Of a DNA stretch of 7,976 nucleotides, positions 1 to 6,433 are shown one piece after another. The notes under the pieces are model-generated. The model was not told the DNA's origin. It saw only the letters and a program-made list of their open reading frames with translations, and did not search any database. Numbering within the stretch: the first letter of the stretch is position 1; each line of letters begins with the position of its first letter. The stretch comes from JBGTLA01 sp041744375 (GTDB lineage Bacteria > Actinomycetota > Acidimicrobiia > Spongiisociales > ZC4RG35), in NCBI GenBank assembly GCA_041744375.1, contig JBGTLA010000166.1, positions 1 to 7,976 of the forward strand, written 5' to 3'. The position numbers and the translations under genes were made by a program.

Positions 1-953
1 CCGGCATCGACGTCATCTCGTCGCGTCTGTCCGAACTGCGCGATCGCCAGGCCGAACTGCGGGCCCGGGCCGGCGAGACGGGAGTGGAGCGAGACCGGGT
101 CCGTTCGCGCCACGAAGAGACGAGGACGTCGCTGGAGAAGGGCAGGCAGCGGCTGTCGGAGATCGAACTAGCCACCACCGAGCTGCGTGTCCGCCGAGAG
201 AACGTGGCCGAGGGCCTGCGCCGCGACGCCGACGCCGACGAAGCCGAGGCCCTGGGTGCCCCCGAACCGGTCGTGACCGAAGCCGCGGGCGACCTGCCCC
301 TCGAGCGGGTGGTGGAGGACTTCGAGGCCCGCCTGCGGCGGATGGGCCCCGTCAACCCGCTGGCAGCCAAGGAGTACGCCGAGCTGGAAGAACGCCACAC
401 CTTCCTCGGGGACCAGCTCTCCGACCTGCACTCGTCCCGTGACGAGCTGAAACGGGTCATCTCCGCCCTCGACGAGGAGATCCAGGAGCGGTTCCTGGCC
501 GCCTACCAGGAGGTGGCCACCGCCTACGAGGAGCATTTCGCGGTGCTCTTCCCCGGCGGCACCGGCAAGCTGGCGATGAGCGACCCCGACGAACCGCTCG
601 AGTCGGGGATCGAGATACGGGCCCAGCCCCTCGGCAAGAAGGTCAGCCAACTCACGCTGCTCTCCGGCGGTGAACGCTCTCTGGCCGCCCTCGCCTTCCT
701 CTTCGCCGTGTTCAAGGCCCGGCCCAGCCCCTTCTACGTCCTCGACGAGGTGGAGGCGGCCCTCGACGATTCCAACCTGCGCCGCTTCATGCGTCTCATC
801 GAGGCGTTCCGCCACCAGGCCCAGTTGGTGATCGTCACCCACCAGCAACAGACGATGGAATCGGCCAACGTCCTCTACGGGGTCACCATGGAACCGGGCG
901 GATCCTCCACCGTCGTCCGCAAGGAACTGTCCGTCGTCGACGCCCTGGTGTGA
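1..953 (+). CDS. smc: Chromosome segregation protein SMC, C-terminal part (5' end outside window)
   Basis: This is the last 316 residues of SMC, the coiled-coil ATPase that forms the bacterial condensin ring with ScpA and ScpB and compacts newly replicated chromosomes in the cytoplasm. The frame is open from base 3 with no start, so the gene begins upstream of the window. Counting from base 3, residues 1 to about 170 are charged, heptad-like coiled coil, including the conserved RMGPVNPLA element (about residue 114) where the coil returns to the head. Next come the conserved HFAVLFPGGTG stretch (about 178-188), the ABC signature LSGGE (220-224), Walker B FYVLDEVEAALDD with D248 and E249, and the switch histidine in VTHQQ (H280). 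The C-terminal ATPase half is therefore complete and looks functional. The gene stops at TGA 951-953, 26 nt from the end of the convergent lipoprotein gene. A short copy of bases 510-566 recurs at 6369-6425. Identification is very secure. Confidence 0.97.
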   Translation, partial: GIDVISSRLSELRDRQAELRARAGETGVERDRVRSRHEETRTSLEKGRQRLSEIELATTELRVRRENVAEGLRRDADADEAEALGAPEPVVTEAAGDLPLERVVEDFEARLRRMGPVNPLAAKEYAELEERHTFLGDQLSDLHSSRDELKRVISALDEEIQERFLAAYQEVATAYEEHFAVLFPGGTGKLAMSDPDEPLESGIEIRAQPLGKKVSQLTLLSGGERSLAALAFLFAVFKARPSPFYVLDEVEAALDDSNLRRFMRLIEAFRHQAQLVIVTHQQQTMESANVLYGVTMEPGGSSTVVRKELSVVDALV

Positions 954-956
954 TCA

Positions 957-969
957 GCTGCCCAGCAGC
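957..969. terminator. Small GC-rich hairpin between convergent genes
   Basis: GCTGC (957-961) and GCAGC (965-969) form a perfect 5-bp stem around a CCA loop, in the 26-nt gap between the smc stop and the lipoprotein stop. Its position suits a bidirectional terminator. The stem is short and no T tract follows on either strand, so this is only a candidate. Confidence 0.25.
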
Positions 970-979
970 CGGGCCGACG

Positions 980-1741
980 TCATGGCTCGATTCGTATGGA
1001 GTCGAGGAGGGCGCCGAGTTCGGCTAGGTCCTGCTGCGGCGAGCCGGCGGACCGTTCCGCGGCGATCATCAGCCGGGTGCCTTCGACGGCGAGGATCCAG
1101 AACTCTTCGGTGTAGCCAGGTGCCGTGTAGCCGTAGAACGCGTCCCCGGGTGTTGTGTCGAAAGGCGCCACCCAGCTCTTGAGTTGCCCGCCGTGGCATT
1201 CGATGAAGCGGCGGTCGTCTCGGGACTCATCCACCGGCAGGTCCGGTACCGTCATTTCCAGGTGTTTCCCGTGGTACCCGTAGACCGTCACGTCCTTCGG
1301 GGACGACGTCACTTGGAACGGGGCCAGGTCCGCCAGTGCGGTCGCCAGGTCGTCCACGGTCGGTCCGACCGGTGGATCGGCGTGCGAGTGGTCGCTGCAC
1401 CCTTGATTGACGAGGTTGGTCACGGTGGTGATGCTCACCGCCACGTGCCCCTCATCCTCTCCGAACTTGACTGCGCCCGCCCACTGCGACCATCCCTCTG
1501 CGGCAACCTCGTACACCACCCGGAGCGGTGTGGAGGGGTCGAGGTCAGGGTCCATGAAGTAGGTCCCCGGGTCAATGGGACGCAAGCCCGGAAGGTCCAT
1601 GATGTTTTGGATTTCGTCAGAAGGACTGGGGTCGCTCAGAGTCGTCGGTGTGGTGGTTGCTTCCGGTACGGCACCAGATCCGCAGGCGGTCAGCGCCACC
1701 ATCACCGCCACAACGGGGATCGTTGGGTTCATAGGGTTCAC
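980..1741 (-). CDS. Putative lipoprotein, last gene of the sigma/anti-sigma operon
   Basis: The 253-residue product begins with a lipoprotein signal peptide: a short hydrophobic stretch (residues 7-19) ending in the lipobox LTAC, with C20 the predicted lipidated residue. A Ser/Thr/Pro-rich linker follows (about 24-45). The rest is a soluble extracytoplasmic domain containing VGPTVDDLATALAD, VTVYGYHGKHLEMTVPD and a C-terminal WILAVEGTRLMI...LLDSIRIEP. I recall domains of this pattern, without an assigned function, in actinobacterial lipoproteins and in the outer part of sigma-linked membrane proteins. The end of the upstream anti-sigma protein has a similar layout (GIEALQMDV...IVESFEF), so the two may share a fold. 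I prefer the GTG start at 1741 because AGAGAG lies 5 nt before it; ATG at 1732 (250 residues) is the alternative. It lies 50 nt after the anti-sigma stop on the same strand, so it is probably co-transcribed. A role as an envelope sensor or accessory subunit is inference. Confidence 0.8.
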   Translation of the reverse strand: MNPMNPTIPVVAVMVALTACGSGAVPEATTTPTTLSDPSPSDEIQNIMDLPGLRPIDPGTYFMDPDLDPSTPLRVVYEVAAEGWSQWAGAVKFGEDEGHVAVSITTVTNLVNQGCSDHSHADPPVGPTVDDLATALADLAPFQVTSSPKDVTVYGYHGKHLEMTVPDLPVDESRDDRRFIECHGGQLKSWVAPFDTTPGDAFYGYTAPGYTEEFWILAVEGTRLMIAAERSAGSPQQDLAELGALLDSIRIEP

Positions 1742-1791
1742 GCCATCTCTCTTTCTCCGTCATCGATTCACCAGCGACGCTTTGGCGGCCA

Positions 1792-3768
1792 TCAGTCGGT
1801 GTGGAACTCGAAGGACTCCACGATGGGTGTCGCGGCTTCGATCACGCTCTCGAATCGGTCCTCCGGGGCGATGATGGCGATGGCGAGGACCTGTGCCGAC
1901 CCCCCGGGATAGTCGATCAGGTAGAGGCGCATCCGTTGCCCCGGCTCGAGGCCGGTCGCCGTCCCACCCGCCACCACTTCGGGTACACCCACGTCCTCGC
2001 AGAGGTTCGCCCTGGTGGCGGCCATTACATCCATCTGCAGCGCCTCGATCCCGGCGATGTGCACCGCCACGGCCTCGGCGGCCTCGAGGTCGGGATCGGA
2101 CATGAGGCTGCGGGCCAGTGCCTCGGCGTCGCCGGGAGCCGGGCCGTGCACGCATCCCGTCTCGATGGGTCGGGGGTCGGCAAGAACCACGAGGCGTTCC
2201 TCGTGGGTCCCGTCGAGGTGGAGAGTGGTCATGGTCGGAGACTCTTCCCAGCCGGCGAAGCTGCCGTCCCAGGGCTGGGCCACCTCGAAGGTCACCTCGC
2301 CGTCGAGGAACTCGTACAGCTCGGCCATGGCCACGGTCATCCCGTTCTCGGTCGTCGCGGTCTGCCAGGGCACTGACCCAGACGGGTACACGAGCACGAG
2401 GCGACCGGTGTCATCGCGGCGTACTTCGATGAACTGCACCACCACGGTCTCGCCACCTTCGGCGAACAGCCTCACTTCGAACTCCATATCGCCGAGCGGC
2501 CACACCGGACCCGCGAGGAGTTCGATCTCGGATGTTTCGTAGGAGGCTCCGGTGGTCGTGGCGAAGAGGAGGGGGATCTCCCCGTCTGCAGGGTGGGACA
2601 GGAACTCCTGGGCACCCTCGCCATCGATCCGTGCCTGGAGGAAGGCCTCCAGGAGAGCCGTGGCCTCCGCATCGGAGGGCGGCGTCATCTGTTCGATCTG
2701 TCGCTGAGAGAAGCTCTCCTCGCCGTGAGTCATGGGTTCGTCGGACGGTGGGAGCATCACCCATCGGGACACCACCCAGAGACCAGAGGGACCCTGGAGA
2801 CCGAGCTGGGCGATCCTGAGGCTCACTGTCTCGTAGCGGTATTCGTCGATCGTCGGCGCGCAATTCCCACCTGCCGGGTCGTCCGGATACAGCGGGTTGG
2901 TGAGGCCGGGGGCGCAGCGGATGAACACGCTCTCGGTGGCCCACATCAAGCCCGCGGACGTTTCCTCCGACGACCCTCCGTGGCCTCCGACACTCCACTG
3001 GAACTCCTCCCAGCCGAGCTCATCGCGGAGGAACCGGGTGACGATCTCCGCGTCGCCCGCCTCCTTCGCCCAGGCGGCCAGCTCCGGGTCGACCTGCCAG
3101 GTGTAGCCGGGATCACCGGCGTCGGCCAGTCGTTGGGCCTCCCGCACCTCCTCGAGGCTCGACTGTGGCCACATGCCCGACACCGTCGGTTCGGGGTTCG
3201 GGCCGTTCCCGCCGACCCGAACCCAGATGGCCCCGATGTTGTCGGTGAGGGTGTCGGTCCCGGGATCGTGGGTGAAGGTGAGGTTCCGGAGCGGATCCTC
3301 GAGGGGAGGGCCGCTCATAGCCACGGGCTGACTGCCGTCGTCGCAGGTCAAAACCGGCGCGGGGATCACGAGCCCCCTTTTGCCCTCGAGCCGTCCGGTT
3401 CCGGTCATCGTCGACGGGGCACCCGAGCACACCGAGGAGAAGACGTCATGCACCGTGATCTCGACCGCGTCGTCTTGCGAGCCGATGGTCATCGTCTGGA
3501 TGCTTCCGTCAGTATCGCTGTTGACCCATGTGCCCAGGAAGGAGCTACCGGGGTCGCTTGCGAGGTCGGGACCCGAGAAGAAGGATGAAAAGAGGATGAG
3601 CCCCATGAGGGCGGAACCGAGGGCTGCCACCGAAATCGGCACCAGCCTGAACGCCCTGCCGCGCCGCCGCTTTGCTGCCGCGGACTGGATCCGATCCCAG
3701 GCCAGGTGCTCGTCCACCTGCGGTGAGCGGCGGCGCAGTTCGGCGGCAATCCGTTCGTCAATGGTCAT
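1792..3768 (-). CDS. Probable transmembrane anti-sigma factor with a large extracytoplasmic sensor region
   Basis: The 658-residue protein has a short charged cytoplasmic N-terminus (1-41, with DEHLAWDRIQ and then a KRRRGR stop-transfer cluster), one membrane helix (about 42-64) and roughly 590 outer residues. The outer part appears to hold at least three modules: FLGTWVNSDTDGS...CSGAP...LTCDDG (about 77-186); an NTF2-like stretch with FLQARIDGEGAQEFL and LLFATTTGASYE (about 365-465); and a C-terminal module, HEERLVVLADPRPIETGCV...GQRMRLYLIDYPGG...IVESFEFHTD (about 515-658). All six cysteines are outside and fall in three pairs (C114/C142, C285/C303, C539/C590), suggesting one disulfide per region. 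The start at 3768 has GGAGGG six nt upstream and overlaps the sigma stop as ATGA, so translation is probably coupled; longer in-frame starts would run into the sigma gene. The anti-sigma role is inferred from coupling and topology. No HxxxCxxC zinc motif is present, so it would be a non-zinc type. The sensed signal is unknown. Confidence 0.8.
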   Translation of the reverse strand: MTIDERIAAELRRRSPQVDEHLAWDRIQSAAAKRRRGRAFRLVPISVAALGSALMGLILFSSFFSGPDLASDPGSSFLGTWVNSDTDGSIQTMTIGSQDDAVEITVHDVFSSVCSGAPSTMTGTGRLEGKRGLVIPAPVLTCDDGSQPVAMSGPPLEDPLRNLTFTHDPGTDTLTDNIGAIWVRVGGNGPNPEPTVSGMWPQSSLEEVREAQRLADAGDPGYTWQVDPELAAWAKEAGDAEIVTRFLRDELGWEEFQWSVGGHGGSSEETSAGLMWATESVFIRCAPGLTNPLYPDDPAGGNCAPTIDEYRYETVSLRIAQLGLQGPSGLWVVSRWVMLPPSDEPMTHGEESFSQRQIEQMTPPSDAEATALLEAFLQARIDGEGAQEFLSHPADGEIPLLFATTTGASYETSEIELLAGPVWPLGDMEFEVRLFAEGGETVVVQFIEVRRDDTGRLVLVYPSGSVPWQTATTENGMTVAMAELYEFLDGEVTFEVAQPWDGSFAGWEESPTMTTLHLDGTHEERLVVLADPRPIETGCVHGPAPGDAEALARSLMSDPDLEAAEAVAVHIAGIEALQMDVMAATRANLCEDVGVPEVVAGGTATGLEPGQRMRLYLIDYPGGSAQVLAIAIIAPEDRFESVIEAATPIVESFEFHTD

Positions 3769-4304
3769 GCTGTTCCCTCCAGATGGGCGCGAAGGGCGGT
3801 GCGCGCCCGGTTCAGGTGTTGACTGACGGAACCTTGTGATATCGCCATTGCCTGGGCCACTTCGGCGGTGCTGAGACCGTCCACGTAGTACAGCACCGCA
3901 CACAGACGTTGCTTGTATGGCAACCGTTGCAGCCCGAGAACCAGGTCCGATTCCGGCTCAGCGGGTGGCACGGAAGCGACCTCGTAGGTCATCCGCTGAA
4001 CCGCTGCTTCCCCCCGGAGACGGGACCGGTGAGCGTTGTGTAGCTTGTTGATAGCCACTCGACGCACCCACGCTCCTGGGTTGTCGTAGCGGGAGATGCG
4101 ACCCCAACTCACCCACGCCTGTGCGAAGGCTTCTTGGGTGGCGTCTTCGGCGGCGGCCAAGTCTCCGCCCGCCAGGGCGAGGGCTTGGACTATCGACCTG
4201 TACGACTGCCGGAAGAGAGCTTCCAGAGTGGCGGGTGTGAGGAGGAGGCCCTCTTCACGCTCATCGCCTCGATCACCGATCTCGTTGGCGTCGTCTCGCG
4301 CCAT
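3765..4304 (-). CDS. ECF-type (group 4) RNA polymerase sigma factor, SigE-like
   Basis: This is an extracytoplasmic-function sigma factor, which directs RNA polymerase to a small regulon when its anti-sigma factor releases it. From the ATG at 4304 it is 179 residues, normal for the family. Region 2 spans about 25-92 (LFRQSYRSIV, then EDATQEAFAQAW for core binding and NPGAWVRRVAINKLHN for -10 recognition). After a linker (about 95-118), region 4 spans about 121-176 with the -35-binding helix-turn-helix STAEVAQAMAISQGSVSQHLNRAR. The start is uncertain: in-frame ATGs at 4352 (195 residues) and 4406 (213 residues) also exist. I prefer 4304 because GGAAG lies nine nt upstream, region 2 follows at the usual distance, and the upstream extension has a less GC-rich third codon position. 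The stop overlaps the next start by 4 nt (ATGA), so sigma and anti-sigma are made together. Its regulon cannot be read from this window. Confidence 0.9.
   Translation of the reverse strand: MARDDANEIGDRGDEREEGLLLTPATLEALFRQSYRSIVQALALAGGDLAAAEDATQEAFAQAWVSWGRISRYDNPGAWVRRVAINKLHNAHRSRLRGEAAVQRMTYEVASVPPAEPESDLVLGLQRLPYKQRLCAVLYYVDGLSTAEVAQAMAISQGSVSQHLNRARTALRAHLEGTA
3773..3778 (-). promoter_or_regulatory. Shine-Dalgarno site of the anti-sigma gene inside the sigma gene
   Basis: On the minus strand GGAGGG lies 6 nt before the ATG at 3768-3766, within the last codons of the sigma gene (Leu-Glu-Gly-Thr-Ala-stop). With the ATGA overlap this fixes the anti-sigma start and rules out the longer open frame that reaches 3903. 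Confidence 0.75.
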
Positions 4305-4594
4305 GGCGGAGCGCTTCCAGGGATTACTGCGAAGTGGAATTGGTAGCTCCATCAAATCGATCCGATCGCTGTGTGATGGATACACCCCGCAGAGGGAGAA
4401 TTCCATGACAACGATTGAGTAGGCGCCAAGGAACTTCTCTGTCAGAGGATGAAAAACGGCGAGAATCGGTGAGAGGCAATCTCCAGGTAGAGCCTTAGGA
4501 CAGTGTTGAACAATTCGTTCCAGCCCTCGACGCCAGTCCTCCTAGCAGGACCTTTGCCGAGCTACCGGTCGGGCTTCTTGTCATTCGGGACCGT
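4305..4594. other. Non-coding gap between the protease and sigma genes
   Basis: About 290 nt, visibly richer in A and T than the flanking genes, lie between the protease stop and the preferred sigma start. The gap should hold the protease terminator and the sigma promoter. Visible elements are: a short hairpin GTCCT-N6-AGGAC (4536-4551) with no T tract; an 11-nt interrupted palindrome CTCTG-T-CAGAG (4437-4447); and the inverted repeat at 4348-4380. On the minus strand there is a GGAAC...GTCC pair near 4525-4505 that faintly resembles an ECF promoter, but its spacing (15 nt between GGAAC and GTC) looks short. I see no convincing gene or RNA here. Confidence 0.4.
4348..4380. promoter_or_regulatory. 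Inverted repeat upstream of the sigma gene, possible operator
   Basis: TCCATCA (4348-4354) and TGATGGA (4374-4380) are perfect 7-nt inverted arms separated by 19 nt that contain the small palindromes ATCGAT and CGATCG. With the preferred sigma start at 4304 the element lies 44-76 nt upstream of translation, a reasonable place for an operator or a 5'-UTR hairpin. If translation starts at 4406 it would be coding, so it remains a candidate only. Confidence 0.25.
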
Positions 4595-6265
4595 CTAGCG
4601 GGCGATCGGGTCGACGCGAACGGCGTTCCAGAAATCGTCGAATCCGAATGGCCCCACCGTGTTGATCAGGGGTGTGGCCCACAGGTTGTTGCCGAACCAG
4701 CGGAGGCATCCACTGGTGCAGGGCACGATTTCTCCGAGGGACGAGACGACACCCCAAATGCGGGTCTCCCCGTTGAAGTTGGCGAACACCGGGCCGCCGG
4801 ACATTCCTCCGTTGTGGGTGCAGCCCATCACCACCATGTAGAGACCGGTGCCGCTCCAGTTGTACCAAGCGCCGTTGTCGGACGTGCAGATCCATGGGTA
4901 GGCGTCGGTCTGGTTGTTGCCTTGGACGTTGTACCAACCCTCGATGGGATACCCGATTGCCCACCGGTTCACATTCCACGTGTAGAGCTGGGTGTCAACG
5001 GGCGGGTTGGTGGCGGGCGCCATGTATCGCATTCCGTGGGGCGTGTAGACGTCCCCGGGGTACCGGCCGTCCGACGCCGGGTTGAAGGCGATGAGGGCAT
5101 AGTCGAGCACCTGCGCCCGGTGGAAGCCCTGCAAGAACCCGTGAGTGCTGACCTCTTGGGCGAAGGCCGTAGGAAGTCGAGCGGAGGTGGCCGGGGCGTA
5201 CCACCAGCGCTTCTCGGTCCACGCGTTGTGGTACTCATCCGGTTGGAACCAGTAGTCGGTGTTGGGCCGACCTTGCAGGTCGTAGAGACAATGGGCGGCG
5301 GTGAGGACCAGGTTGCGCGACACGATCGTGCCTGTGCAACTGGTGAGAAGCCCGGTGGCCGTTCGGGCCGTGAGCTGGCCGACCGAGTAGGGAAGCGAGT
5401 TGTAGGGGAGCCAACCGACCTGGCGTGCGAATATCGGCTGGGTGATGAGCCGCTGCAGCTCGAGACCACTACCCCCGCCAGCCACGGTCAGAGTGCTTTC
5501 GGCAGGACTCCAGGTGCCGGGTGGGGGCGGGTTCTTGAGTGCGGCGCCCGCCGGGGCCCCCACGCCGAAGGGTGCCGTCGCCGCCGGCGCGTCCACCCCA
5601 CCGCCCGGCTCACCATCGTCCACCGGAGCCCAGCCGCTGATCTCCCCGGCGTTCTCGTCGCCGTCGATGCCCGTCGTGCTCGAGGGCTTGTCCATCCCAG
5701 AATCGAGCATGTCGTTGTCTGGCTCCTCGACGCCGTCACCGGTGGTGGGCTCTTCCATTTCGGGGGGCATCATGTCTTCGAGTGCCCGGTGCAAGAAGGC
5801 GGCCATTTGGCCTCGGGTGACGGGGTCGTCGGGGCAGAAGCGGGTGTTGGCGGGCGGGTTGCACCCGCGGGTGATCCCGGCTGCCGCCAGCGCGGAGATG
5901 TCGGTTGCGAAGGTGTGGCCGGTGGTGTCGTCGAAGGCGTCGGTTCCGGCGGGTAGGTGCAAGGCGCGCCCGAGGAAGGCGGCCATTTGGCCTCGGGTGA
6001 CGGGGTCGTCGGGGCAGAAGCGGGTGTTGGCGGGCGGGTTGCACCCGCGGGTGATCCCGGATGCCGCCAGCCACGAAATGTCGGTTTCGAAGGTGTGGCC
6101 CGTGCTGTCTTCGAACTGACCTGCCAGCAGCAACAGATGCGGGTTGGGCGGGATGTCGACTGATTCGGTGGCGACGCCTGCCCCCGCCGTGGTGGCGACA
6201 ACGAGCAACAAGACCAGCGTGGTCATGCCGAGCTTGGCGCGGCGGCGAAGCGGTCCGGATCCCAT
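4595..6265 (-). CDS. Secreted trypsin-like serine protease with two N-terminal S-layer-homology repeats
   Basis: The 556-residue preprotein has a basic N-terminus (RRRAK) and a hydrophobic signal segment (about 14-30) ending near AGAGVA. Two tandem 60-residue S-layer-homology-like repeats follow (about 44-103 and 104-163). Each has GHTFxTDISxLAAxGITRG, a Cys pair (C75/C84 and C135/C144) and VTRGQMAAFLxRAL; they probably hold the protein at the cell surface. An acidic, Pro/Gly-rich linker (about 164-262) leads to a chymotrypsin-fold domain like the V8/glutamyl-endopeptidase group. The likely triad is H325 in LTAAHC, D388 in VLDYAL and S489 in GGMSGGP; C310 and C326 are placed for the usual disulfide beside the catalytic His. 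Four more cysteines (460, 482, 516, 520) may form further bonds. The start at 6265 has GGAGG five nt upstream. The domain looks intact and active; its specificity is not clear. It sits upstream of the sigma operon on the same strand but has its own gap of at least 188 nt. Confidence 0.93.
   Translation of the reverse strand: MGSGPLRRRAKLGMTTLVLLLVVATTAGAGVATESVDIPPNPHLLLLAGQFEDSTGHTFETDISWLAASGITRGCNPPANTRFCPDDPVTRGQMAAFLGRALHLPAGTDAFDDTTGHTFATDISALAAAGITRGCNPPANTRFCPDDPVTRGQMAAFLHRALEDMMPPEMEEPTTGDGVEEPDNDMLDSGMDKPSSTTGIDGDENAGEISGWAPVDDGEPGGGVDAPAATAPFGVGAPAGAALKNPPPPGTWSPAESTLTVAGGGSGLELQRLITQPIFARQVGWLPYNSLPYSVGQLTARTATGLLTSCTGTIVSRNLVLTAAHCLYDLQGRPNTDYWFQPDEYHNAWTEKRWWYAPATSARLPTAFAQEVSTHGFLQGFHRAQVLDYALIAFNPASDGRYPGDVYTPHGMRYMAPATNPPVDTQLYTWNVNRWAIGYPIEGWYNVQGNNQTDAYPWICTSDNGAWYNWSGTGLYMVVMGCTHNGGMSGGPVFANFNGETRIWGVVSSLGEIVPCTSGCLRWFGNNLWATPLINTVGPFGFDDFWNAVRVDPIAR
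5777..6136 (-). repeat. Two tandem 180-nt coding repeats (S-layer-homology units)
   Basis: The units encoding protease residues 44-103 (6136-5957) and 104-163 (5956-5777) align at exactly 180 nt with no gap. Bases 5795-5880 equal 5975-6060 at every position (86 nt), whereas the next 60 bases differ at about 14 positions. Identity including silent positions over only part of the unit points to recent duplication or gene conversion. Confidence 0.95.
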
Positions 6266-6269
6266 CCCA

Positions 6270-6274
6270 CCCTC
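6270..6274 (-). promoter_or_regulatory. Ribosome binding site of the protease gene
   Basis: On the minus strand GGAGG lies five nt before the ATG at 6265, giving a clear Shine-Dalgarno site that fixes the protease start. This contrasts with ftsY in the same window, which shows no such site. Confidence 0.7.
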
Positions 6275-6368
6275 CGTATCGTTGTGAGGCCCACGAGATT
6301 AACTCCGGAGCGCATGGCTTTGCTTCGTGAAACGGACGACCTTCACAGCTTCCCCCATTTCCCTCCCC

Positions 6369-6425
6369 GAGATGACCAGCGCCTACCAGGAGCACTTCGC
6401 GGTGCTCTTGCGCGGCGGCACCGGC
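6369..6425 (+). pseudogene. 57-nt remnant or duplicate of smc
   Basis: This stretch matches bases 510-566 of the smc gene in the same orientation, 50 of 57 identical, and 42 of 46 in the core 6380-6425. Translated in the smc frame it reads EMTSAYQEHFAVLLRGGTG against EVATAYEEHFAVLFPGGTG in SMC, the conserved motif before the ABC signature. Similarity ends sharply at 6425, nine nt before the HNH stop codon, and fades upstream of 6369. It lies in the 168-nt gap between the protease start and the HNH stop and has no intact gene around it. It is far too similar to be chance, and I interpret it as a displaced or duplicated piece of smc. Whether it came from this smc copy or from a relative cannot be told here. 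Confidence 0.85.
6387..6410 (-). terminator. Hairpin 3' of the HNH gene, built from the smc remnant
   Basis: Bases 6387-6395 pair with 6402-6410 around the loop TTCGCG; the stem has 9 bp, eight Watson-Crick and one G-T. In HNH transcription it lies about 24-47 nt past the stop codon, a natural site for a terminator or an mRNA 3'-end stabiliser. There is no T tract, which is common in high-GC Actinobacteria but lowers certainty. Confidence 0.4.
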
Positions 6426-6433
6426 CGGACGAG

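Noticed and set aside
168..848. Long minus-strand open frame across smc
   Set aside because: It is antisense to the conserved SMC ATPase domain and its sequence is a low-complexity shadow typical of high-GC DNA.
1760..1792. Ten-codon open frame (MAAKASLVNR) whose ATG overlaps the anti-sigma stop, in the gap before the lipoprotein
   Set aside because: No ribosome binding site and no recognisable product; a short frame in a 50-nt gap is expected by chance, although it could allow ribosome reinitiation.
1801..3588. Several long plus-strand open frames across the anti-sigma gene
   Set aside because: They mirror a minus-strand gene with a clear start, membrane helix and recognisable domain patterns; none encodes a known motif.
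3769..3903. Upstream extension of the anti-sigma frame to 3903 (703 residues)
   Set aside because: It overlaps the sigma region 4 coding sequence, and the start at 3768 has a strong ribosome binding site and ATGA coupling.
4505..4527. GGAAC...GTCC on the minus strand as an autoregulated ECF promoter for the sigma operon
   Set aside because: The spacing looks short for ECF promoters and it lies about 200 nt from the preferred start; there is no independent support.
5795..6060. The repeated 86-nt block considered as CRISPR or a non-coding repeat
   Set aside because: There are only two units, at 180-nt spacing, both in frame inside a protein gene and matching an S-layer-homology domain.
5442..6119. 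Plus-strand frame of 225 codons across the S-layer-homology repeats
   Set aside because: It repeats only because the real minus-strand gene contains the 180-nt repeat; no signal or motif of its own.
6321..6380. Extension of the smc remnant upstream through TGAAACGG (6328-6335), which has the same spacing as smc 448-455 if GCCTACCAGGAG is aligned with 501-512
   Set aside because: The bases between match at only chance level, so the shared octamer is probably coincidence and the remnant is limited to 6369-6425.
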